This document shows positions 57,502 through 64,000 of a stretch of DNA of 64,000 nt, one piece after another; position 1 is the stretch's first letter; every line of letters starts with the position of its first letter. Origin of the DNA: Hyphomicrobiales bacterium (GTDB lineage: Bacteria > Pseudomonadota > Alphaproteobacteria > Rhizobiales > Rhizobiaceae). Both the position numbers and the translations under genes were made by a program. The notes below the pieces were generated by a model. That model was not told the DNA's origin and made no database searches. It saw only the letters and a list, made by a program, of their open reading frames with translations. The DNA is taken from assembly GCA_900473795.1 (NCBI GenBank), contig UCMT01000005.1, positions 434,001 to 498,000 on the forward strand, in the 5' to 3' direction.

Positions 57502-58533
57502 ATGAATGTGAATTTGAAACAGCTCGCGGAAATGTTAGGCCTGTCGCAAACGACGGTCAGCCGGGCGCTCAACGGATATCCGGAAGTCAACGCCGAGACA
57601 CGCCAGCGGGTTTTGAGTGCCGTGCGGGAAACAGGGTACCGGCCGAACCGCGCCGCCCAGAGACTGGCAACCGGCCGGGCCGGCTCTATCGGCCTCGTCA
57701 TGCCGATCGCCCAGGGGATCGATTCGGACGTCCATTTCGGCGAGTTCCTGGCCGGGCTCGGCGAGGAGTCCGTCAGGCACGATTTTCATTTCGTCATCAA
57801 TCCGAGCGCGCCCGACGACGAGGAAGCAACGTTCAAGCGGCTGGCCGCCAGCGGCAATGTCGACGCGCTGTTCCTCGCCTATGTGCGCGCCAACGATCCG
57901 CGCATCGCCATGCTGAAATCGCTGTCGATCCCCTTCGTCGTCCACGGGCGGGCAATCGGCCAACCGGCCGACTACCCCTTCCTCGACATCGACAATACGG
58001 CTGCTTTCTACGATGCGGCGCGATTGCTGATTCAGCTCGGACACCGGCGGATTGCCCTGATCAACGGCCCGGCCAACCTGACTTTTTCGATCCGGCGCAA
58101 GAAGGGCATGCAGCGCGCGCTGGAGGAAAACGGCCTGCCTTTCGACGAGAGCCTGTCGCAGCATTCGCTGATGACGGATGAATATGGCCATCGCGCGATG
58201 CAGCAGTTTTTCGAGCGCGACGAGCCGCCGACCGCCGTTCTGTGTTCCAGTACCGTGATCGCGCTCGGCGCGGTCAGAGCCATCAACAAGGTGGGCTTGC
58301 AACTGGGCACGGACATCTCGCTGATCGCCCATGACGACGTGTTGCCGATGCTGAAACCGGAAAATTTCAGCGTCCCGTTGACGACCACGCGCTCCTCGCT
58401 CAGGGCAGCCGGCTCGCGCATCGCTGCCCGATTGATTTCCCGCATCATGAAGACCGGAGACTATCCGGATCAAGAGCTCTGGCGGGCGGAACTGATCGTC
58501 AGGGCGTCGACCGGTCCTGCCCCGAAGTCATAG
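57502..58533 (+). CDS. aglR: LacI-family regulator AglR
   Basis: 343-residue repressor. HTH LKQLAEMLGLSQTTVSRALNGYPEVN with the hinge helix region RPNRAAQRLATGRAGSIGLV, followed by the periplasmic-binding-like effector domain (DEEATFKRLAA..., VHGRAIGQP, and LIAHDDVLP). ATG 57502 with GGAGGACG upstream is the start; the longer frame begins inside the operator region. Divergent from aglE. In S. meliloti AglR represses the agl operon in the absence of alpha-glucosides. The stop is 18 bases from the folD end (convergent). Confidence 0.92.
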   Translation: MNVNLKQLAEMLGLSQTTVSRALNGYPEVNAETRQRVLSAVRETGYRPNRAAQRLATGRAGSIGLVMPIAQGIDSDVHFGEFLAGLGEESVRHDFHFVINPSAPDDEEATFKRLAASGNVDALFLAYVRANDPRIAMLKSLSIPFVVHGRAIGQPADYPFLDIDNTAAFYDAARLLIQLGHRRIALINGPANLTFSIRRKKGMQRALEENGLPFDESLSQHSLMTDEYGHRAMQQFFERDEPPTAVLCSSTVIALGAVRAINKVGLQLGTDISLIAHDDVLPMLKPENFSVPLTTTRSSLRAAGSRIAARLISRIMKTGDYPDQELWRAELIVRASTGPAPKS

Positions 58534-58551
58534 GAGCCAGAGACAGATGCG

Positions 58552-59451
58552 TCAGAATTTCGGCGCCTTTTTGCCGGCCTTGCGGTAGGCGGCAATGACC
58601 GTATTGGCCATCAGCATGGCGATGGTCATCGGGCCAACGCCGCCCGGAACCGGCGTGATGACCTCGGCAACTTCTGCGCATTCCGCGAAGGCGACATCAC
58701 CGACGAGGCGGAACCTGCCCTCGCCCCTTTCGGGCGCGGCAATGCGGTTGATGCCGACATCGATGACAGTCGCGCCGGGCTTCACCCAGTCGGCCTTGAC
58801 CATTTGCGGGCGGCCGACGGCAGCAACGAGGATATCGGCGCCGTGGCAGACGGCGGGCAGGTCCTTGGTGCGAGAATGGGCGATGGTCACGGTCGCGTTG
58901 GCCGCGAGCAGCAATTGCGCCATCGGCTTGCCGAACAGGTTGGAGCGGCCAATGACGACGGCGTTGAGACCGGAGAGATCTTCTCCATGGGTGCGCCTGA
59001 CAAACACCATGGCACCGGCCGGCGTGCAGGAGACGAGACCGCCGTCGAGATCGCCGGTCGCGACCTTGCCGGCATTGACTACATGCAGGCCATCAACATC
59101 CTTTTCCGGCAGGATGGACTGGATGATCGGCTCGGACTTCAGATGCTTCGGCAGGGGAAGCTGCACGAGGATGCCGTGCAGGCTTTCGTCTGCGTTCAGG
59201 GTCTGAACCAGAGCGGCAAGCTCCTCCTGCGTCGTTTCCTCGGGCAGCGTGTGCTGGACGGAGGTGAAACCGCATTCCTTCGCCATCCTGCTCTTGGCGG
59301 AAACATAGGCATGGCTTGCGGGGTCGTTACCGACGATAACGACGGCCAGACCGGTCTTGATGCCCGTCTCGTCCTGCAGCGTCTGCGACGCGGCTTTCAC
59401 GGCGTCGATCACCGACGCTGCAACTTGCTTGCCATCAATCACGGTCGTCAC
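58552..59451 (-). CDS. folD: Bifunctional methylenetetrahydrofolate dehydrogenase/cyclohydrolase
   Basis: 299-residue FolD, which interconverts methylene-, methenyl- and formyl-tetrahydrofolate. [14 protein letters not shown] contains the catalytic tyrosine and lysine; [24 protein letters not shown]; and the signature [18 protein letters not shown]. Length is usual. Unrelated by function to its neighbours; convergent with aglR. Confidence 0.96.
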   Translation of the reverse strand: MTTVIDGKQVAASVIDAVKAASQTLQDETGIKTGLAVVIVGNDPASHAYVSAKSRMAKECGFTSVQHTLPEETTQEELAALVQTLNADESLHGILVQLPLPKHLKSEPIIQSILPEKDVDGLHVVNAGKVATGDLDGGLVSCTPAGAMVFVRRTHGEDLSGLNAVVIGRSNLFGKPMAQLLLAANATVTIAHSRTKDLPAVCHGADILVAAVGRPQMVKADWVKPGATVIDVGINRIAAPERGEGRFRLVGDVAFAECAEVAEVITPVPGGVGPMTIAMLMANTVIAAYRKAGKKAPKF

Positions 59452-59678
59452 GGCATTCTCCCAGATTTTCGCTTGTTCCGTTTCACTCTAGTTTCAGAAA
59501 AAAATATGAGTGGCCTCAATGCGTCCTATGCTGTCCAGATCGAATAAATTCAAGCCCGATCGGGCGGTCGCGCTACCGAAACACGACCGGCCCGCGATTT
59601 TCTATCATTGTTGCAGAATGAAGCTGATGGGCCGCTCGCCGTGAACCGATCCGTTTTTTTACAAATCGGAAAAATCGA

Positions 59679-61802
59679 CTAGTGCTGTTCGCTGGTACGC
59701 GATCTCGCATAGCGCTCGACACGGGAGCGCAGCGCGCGCAAATCCTCCTGAACCTGCGCCATGGTGCCGCTATCGCGATCCTGCTCACGCAGGTAGTCGC
59801 TGAGGAGAGATGGCGCCGTGTGCCGGCGCGTGGGAACGGCTGAGAGCGCCGCCGCCGAGGCAGCCGCATGATGCACCGACGGCATCCGCGTCCGGTGTTC
59901 CGCCAGCACGGGCAATGGGTCGGCAAAGTTTTCCGAGCCCGCCCGGCCGTCCGGATGATGATGATGATGATGATGATCCTGCCCGGGCGGGTCGCGCTGC
60001 GGAACAGCGCTCTCCGGTTGGTTCGACCGTTGGAACAGGTCTCTCAGGCTCCTGTAGGCGCCGAGCGCGATGCCCAGTCCGACGCCTGCCATGAACCCTG
60101 CAATCAAGCCGCCGATCGCGATCAGCTTGCGTGAGGGACCTCTGGCCTGCAGCGGCGGTTCCGCGGAGGAGATGACGCGGATATTCTTCGAGGTGAGCTT
60201 TTCCTCCTCGCCGGTTTCGCTGGCCCGCTTCAGGAAGGATTCGTAGATGGTTCTGGTCGCGTTCGCCTTGCGCTGCAGTTCGCGCAATTCGATGAAGCCG
60301 GCGGATGAATTGACCTGCTGTGCCTTGCGAACTGCCAATTGCTGGACGAGATCTTTCTCGGTGCGGACCGCGCGCTGCAGCTCGGTCTGCGCCGTTGCCT
60401 CGATGCGGCGAAGCTCGTTGCCGATTTCGGAACGCGCAACCTCGAGCGACTGGACGGCGGCCAGCCTCTGGGGATGGCGGGGCCCAAGGCTCGCGTCGAG
60501 CGCACCCAATTGCGCCCGCGCCGTCGAATACTGCTTGCGCAACTCCTGCAGGGTAACTGAACTCAATTCCTCCGGAAACGCGCCGCTGAGGACGTCATTC
60601 AACCGGGTCTTCGTGGCCACGTCCGCCTTGGCTCTTGCCTCGGCGATGCGGTTGCGCACGGAAGCAACCTGATCGTTGAGAGAAAGAAGCTGCTTGTCGG
60701 CAATCAATTTGCCGTCAGCGTCGACGATGTCGTGGTCGGCCTTGTATTTTTCGACCGCGTTTTCAGCGGTATCCAACTCCTTGCGCAGATCGGCCAACCG
60801 GCTGTCGAGCGACGCCGTGGTCTTTTGGAAGAAGCCGGACTGGGCAGCCTGCTCTTCTGCGAGGAATGTCGAAACAAGGCGGTTGGCGATCAGCGCCGAT
60901 TTTGCCGGATCGCGGGTCTGCACCTCGACGGTAACGATGAAGGTCTTCGGATCGCGCGATACGCTGACGGCTTCGCTCAATTTTTCGAGCGTGCGCGGAT
61001 TGACGCCCGATGCCGGCGCCGGCTTTCCCTTGCCGGGAGAAACAATCTCGCGGATGACGTCGATTCCAGCCGCCAGGCCGCCCTTGCTCGCGGAATTTCC
61101 GCCGAATTCCGCGTCACGGTCGAGACCCAGATCAATCGCGACTTTCTCCAGAACCGTGCGCGATCGCAGCACTTCGAGCTGACTGTCGACCAGCGCCAGA
61201 ATGGCCTCGGTCGCCAGGCTTTCCTTGGACAGGTCCGAATCCGTCAGCCGCACTTCGCGCGGATCGATGTAGAGCTTGCTCTCCGAAACATAGACGCTGG
61301 GGGTCGACATGGCGAGCAGCACGCCGCCCACCGCACCGGCAACCGTCAATGCCACGACAACCTTGCGAAGCTGCCAGACGGACCTCAGGATCGTGGCAAG
61401 GTCGATCAACGGCCGATCCTGTCCCCCGGGTGTCACTTCGAAGGAGGAAGCCCCCGCCGGCGAAGAATATTCAGCAACAGCATTCTGCGTCTCTGTTTCT
61501 CGTGCCGGCTCCATGTTTTCGCTGCCACGCATGAACCAGCCGGCAAGGAAGCCGCCGGTTTGCTTCGGCTCGTATACGGTCTCCTGGCGCGCAAGCCGCT
61601 GGTCTTTGCGGACCTGTACCGCGTCCGGCTCGACCGCCGGGCTGCTCAGCCGGCTCAGCAGCGCGGCAGCGCCATGCACTGGTGCGCGCTGCGCTGCGGC
61701 GGAGGATTGTGACGGACGGCGCGACGTGTCCGCCCCGCTTGACGGAACGTCAAGAAGGGATCGGCGAACCACAGTCCGTTTGTTGTCATCCGGATCGAAC
61801 AT
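59679..61802 (-). CDS. GumC/Wzz-like exopolysaccharide transport protein, no kinase domain
   Basis: About 707 residues. A cytoplasmic N-terminal region (1-140) rich in serine and arginine leads to span 1 (about 145-165, VVVALTVAGAVGGVLLAM); the periplasmic Wzz domain starts YVSESKLYIDPREVRLT and continues as a long coiled coil (280-520) with the GNVR-type LDASLGPRHPQ; span 2 is at about 565-585. The C-terminal cytoplasmic tail (about 120 residues) has seven consecutive histidines (610-616) and no Walker motifs, so it is a PCP-type co-polymerase lacking the BY-kinase found in ExoP. ATG 61802 is preferred to TTG 61814. Divergent from a flippase gene, with a 183-base spacer. Confidence 0.82.
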   Translation of the reverse strand: MFDPDDNKRTVVRRSLLDVPSSGADTSRRPSQSSAAAQRAPVHGAAALLSRLSSPAVEPDAVQVRKDQRLARQETVYEPKQTGGFLAGWFMRGSENMEPARETETQNAVAEYSSPAGASSFEVTPGGQDRPLIDLATILRSVWQLRKVVVALTVAGAVGGVLLAMSTPSVYVSESKLYIDPREVRLTDSDLSKESLATEAILALVDSQLEVLRSRTVLEKVAIDLGLDRDAEFGGNSASKGGLAAGIDVIREIVSPGKGKPAPASGVNPRTLEKLSEAVSVSRDPKTFIVTVEVQTRDPAKSALIANRLVSTFLAEEQAAQSGFFQKTTASLDSRLADLRKELDTAENAVEKYKADHDIVDADGKLIADKQLLSLNDQVASVRNRIAEARAKADVATKTRLNDVLSGAFPEELSSVTLQELRKQYSTARAQLGALDASLGPRHPQRLAAVQSLEVARSEIGNELRRIEATAQTELQRAVRTEKDLVQQLAVRKAQQVNSSAGFIELRELQRKANATRTIYESFLKRASETGEEEKLTSKNIRVISSAEPPLQARGPSRKLIAIGGLIAGFMAGVGLGIALGAYRSLRDLFQRSNQPESAVPQRDPPGQDHHHHHHHPDGRAGSENFADPLPVLAEHRTRMPSVHHAAASAAALSAVPTRRHTAPSLLSDYLREQDRDSGTMAQVQEDLRALRSRVERYARSRTSEQH
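59955..59975 (-). repeat. (CAT)7 trinucleotide repeat, seven histidines
   Basis: Seven perfect CAT codons on the minus strand inside the GumC-like gene. An uninterrupted single-codon run can slip in replication, changing the tract by whole codons without loss of frame. Confidence 0.95.
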
Positions 61803-61985
61803 CGAGGCCTGCAAGCGCCCGCGATCGGGGCAAAGGACGAATTATGAACGGAGCTTAGATTTTTATGGGAAACAAACCGTTAACATCCGGCCGCCAACGC
61901 CCGGCAATTGCTGCAAACCCTCCGCTTCAAACTGCTCATTAAGCTTTAGCGACTAGAAACGGCACAGCACATCTGGACCCCGCCC

Positions 61986-63251
61986 GTGATCGATTTCGCC
62001 AAGACCCTCTATGCGCGCCACAGCGGCGTGATCCACGCCTATCTTTCCATGACCGGCGGGTCGGCAGGCAGGCTCGTGCTGTCCCTTGTCTATTTCATCT
62101 GCATCGCCAACGGGCTTTCCGTCGCGGAGTTCGGCCTGTTCGCGACGGCGTCTGCCGCCGGCATCATGATTTCGCGGGTGCTCGCCTTCGGCTTCATGTC
62201 GCCGCTCTACCGCGTTGCCACCGTCAAGCCCTTGCTGCTCGGCACCTATAGTGCAGGGTTTGCGGCCGGCGCCCTTCTCTCTCTGCCGTTCATCGTCATC
62301 TTATCCCTTGCCGTTTACTACGCCGTATTCGAACGCGACATGGCGCTTGGCGTCTTCCTTACTTTCATGGCTGCCGAAATCATCTGCTGGCGCGGGCTGG
62401 AAGTCGTCGTCATCGTGCTCAACGGCCTCGGACGCTTCGGTCGCGCCGCGCTGATGGTGGTGATCGGCACGGGCATGCGCACGGCGGCGGCGCTTGCTTT
62501 TTCGCTGTTGCATTGGACGTCGCTCGCAGATTGGTCGCTGTTTTACCTTGCAGCCAACGGGATCGCGCTGTTGATCGCCATCATCTGGTTTTTTCCCAAG
62601 GTGCGGCTGCGCTGGCGGCCGGAACTCTACATTCGCCGTTGGGCGGATTCCGTCTCGGTCGCAGGTTCCGAAGTGCTGTTCTACATCCAATCGGAATTCG
62701 ACAAGATCGCCGTGCTTGCCATCGGTGGGCCCCAGGTTTCGGGCATCTATGCGATCATCATGCGGCTGGCGGACCTGACGGCGCTTCCGGTGCGTTCGTT
62801 CAACATGCTGCTGGTGCAAAAGATCATGCGTACGCCCGGCACGATCTCATCCTGGCGGACGCGACTGACGATCGAAGCTCTGGTCGCAGCCGTATCCTTC
62901 ATGGCAATCGCCATCATGGCCATCTACCTCTGGATTTTTCCACGCGGACTTGGAAACAACGTCGCAGAGGCGGCTCCCTACCTGATGGCGGTGCTCTTGG
63001 TGCCATCGTTCCGCAATCTGGTCGAATATCACTCGGAACTGCTCTATGCGACAGGCCGCACCGTGCGCCGGATGTTCAACCTGGTGATTGCGGGTGTGGT
63101 GAAAGTCGCCCTGCTCGCCGCGGTCTTCACGGCCAGCACCGATGTCTCCTATTGGGCACCTCTGCTCAACGGCGTGTATCTGGCACTCTATGGTGCATCG
63201 TTCGCGCTCACCTACAGCGCGCTCCGCCACGAAGCGAACCGGGTGATTTGA
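61986..63251 (+). CDS. Oligosaccharide flippase family protein (Wzx-like)
   Basis: 421-residue protein with 11-12 hydrophobic segments of the MOP/PST type. Charged residues in the first loop (KTLYARHSGVIHAY), the segment GLSVAEFGLFATASAA after span 1, and the SEFDKIAVLAIGGPQVSGIYAI motif in the second half are characteristic of polysaccharide flippases. It would move lipid-linked sugar units across the inner membrane. The start is GTG 61986; the region before it is A/T-rich. Its neighbours (GumC-like, DUF6492) suggest a surface polysaccharide locus that continues beyond the window. Confidence 0.82.
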   Translation: MIDFAKTLYARHSGVIHAYLSMTGGSAGRLVLSLVYFICIANGLSVAEFGLFATASAAGIMISRVLAFGFMSPLYRVATVKPLLLGTYSAGFAAGALLSLPFIVILSLAVYYAVFERDMALGVFLTFMAAEIICWRGLEVVVIVLNGLGRFGRAALMVVIGTGMRTAAALAFSLLHWTSLADWSLFYLAANGIALLIAIIWFFPKVRLRWRPELYIRRWADSVSVAGSEVLFYIQSEFDKIAVLAIGGPQVSGIYAIIMRLADLTALPVRSFNMLLVQKIMRTPGTISSWRTRLTIEALVAAVSFMAIAIMAIYLWIFPRGLGNNVAEAAPYLMAVLLVPSFRNLVEYHSELLYATGRTVRRMFNLVIAGVVKVALLAAVFTASTDVSYWAPLLNGVYLALYGASFALTYSALRHEANRVI

Positions 63252-63257
63252 GGACGA

Positions 63258-64000
63258 TCAAGCGGCGCGTTCGAGAACGATGTTGCGGATGTCGGCGAGA
63301 TCGTGCCCGACAAAGGATTGCACGCCGATACCGATGTGATGCGGCGACATCTCCGCCAGGAAATGCCTCAGGCCACTGATGTCACGCGCATAGCTGTCGT
63401 CGAACCAGAGGACGTGGCAGAGCCCGTCGGGGGATGCCGCGTGGCCCTCGCCCTTCAGCACCTCATCGACAAAACGGCCGTAGATCATGCATTCCGAATA
63501 CTGCCGTGACCGGATGACCGTACGGATCCAGTCGCGCCCATGCAGCGCCTCGACATGATCGAGAAGTGCCCTGCAGCTATCGGTGCGCCAGGCGATCAGG
63601 GTGTTGATATAGTCGTGGGCGGGCAAGCTGAACGGGCCGATGCCGAGCAGCCTGTCGGAATGGGCAAGCCATTCGAGATGGTTGGAGCGCATCCGTTCGC
63701 CGATCGCCCCGTCCTTGCGATAAAGCGTCAACCGGTCACCCTGCCAGAGGTCGGCAGGATCGAAGTCCCGCAGAAAAACCACATCGGAATCGACGGCGAA
63801 CATCGTCTCTTCCTTGATGTGACGGCAGAGTGCCAGCCGGCGCAATTGCTGCACATGCCAGCCACGCAAGGGAAGGCTGTAGGGACTGATCCAGAGTTTG
63901 CGGCGCCCCGCCGACATCGGATCCGATACGGCATGCAGCCACCAGGGCAAAAGATCACTCTCGCTGATGACCTGACGGCGTGAGCCTTCCAACTGGCGAA
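63258..64000 (-). CDS. DUF6492 family protein, glycosyltransferase-like, 5' end cut by window edge
   Basis: The frame is open through position 64000, and the TTG at 63992 is an unlikely start, so the N-terminus is probably missing. About 244 residues are visible. The DSD motif in AVDSDVVFLRDF looks like the metal site of a GT-A glycosyltransferase. WVHAVSDPM-like LHAVSDPMSAGRRKLWISPYSLPLRGWHVQQLRRLAL (in parts) is the DUF6492 region. Convergent with the flippase, stops separated by six bases. Likely adds a sugar in the same polysaccharide pathway; substrate unknown. Confidence 0.65.
   Translation of the reverse strand, partial: RQLEGSRRQVISESDLLPWWLHAVSDPMSAGRRKLWISPYSLPLRGWHVQQLRRLALCRHIKEETMFAVDSDVVFLRDFDPADLWQGDRLTLYRKDGAIGERMRSNHLEWLAHSDRLLGIGPFSLPAHDYINTLIAWRTDSCRALLDHVEALHGRDWIRTVIRSRQYSECMIYGRFVDEVLKGEGHAASPDGLCHVLWFDDSYARDISGLRHFLAEMSPHHIGIGVQSFVGHDLADIRNIVLERAA

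Overview
The window is chromosomal DNA of a member of the Rhizobiaceae (Alphaproteobacteria, order Hyphomicrobiales). The support is a RirA-type iron regulator with cysteines at 91, 99 and 105, an alphaproteobacterial tRNA-His (no encoded G-1, U72, A73), a PdhS/PleC-like cell-cycle kinase, and gene orders well known in Sinorhizobium and Agrobacterium: dppABCDF next to rirA, zwf-pgl-edd close to aglR-aglEFGAK, and potFGHI near aceA. From memory the order resembles the S. meliloti chromosome; a synteny search would settle the genus. There is no prophage, insertion sequence, CRISPR array, rRNA or obvious genomic island. Coding density is high and most long antisense ORFs are GC-driven shadows.

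Left part (1-18.3 kb): the 5' part of an AI-2E-family transporter; a tightly overlapping histidine kinase/response regulator/response regulator module; a small membrane protein; a RidA-family protein; a dipeptide ABC operon (dppA-B-C-D-F, minus strand); a LuxR-type solo followed by a single-domain response regulator; rirA, whose upstream region carries both an IRO-like and an ICE-like dyad; a DUF898/M48 protease pair; mmsA with a small monooxygenase-like gene, an orphan gene and a LysR regulator; tRNA-His; and a phasin.

Middle part (18.3-45.3 kb): a 1307-residue PAS/histidine kinase with a perfect CtrA-type motif just upstream; acetoacetyl-CoA synthetase with a possible sRNA beyond its 3' end; an AsmA-like protein; putrescine transporter potFGHI; an ScfR/RamB-like regulator divergent from isocitrate lyase aceA; a LysR regulator; two tandem chemoreceptor genes (the first frameshifted); a flavoprotein; and a PuuA/PuuB-like pair. 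Several of these genes serve carbon storage, acetyl-CoA use and polyamine catabolism: phasin (PHB granules), acsA2 (acetoacetate from PHB), aceA (glyoxylate shunt), potFGHI plus puuA/puuB (putrescine import and oxidation).

Right part (45.3-64 kb): zwf-pgl-edd, the upper Entner-Doudoroff pathway; a GFA protein; a degenerate PilZ-like protein; the alpha-glucoside operon aglEFGAK with divergent LacI-type aglR and two identical 12-bp palindromic operators; folD; then the start of a surface polysaccharide region (GumC/Wzz-like protein with a natural seven-histidine tract, a flippase, and a DUF6492 protein cut by the window edge). AglEFGAK brings in and hydrolyses alpha-glucosides, and the released glucose can feed zwf-pgl-edd.

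No convincing entirely new multi-gene system was found. The best leads are regulatory: the two iron motifs at rirA, the CtrA motif at the large kinase, the terminator-bounded RNA candidate after acsA2, and hairpins directly after the solute-binding-protein gene in all three ABC operons.
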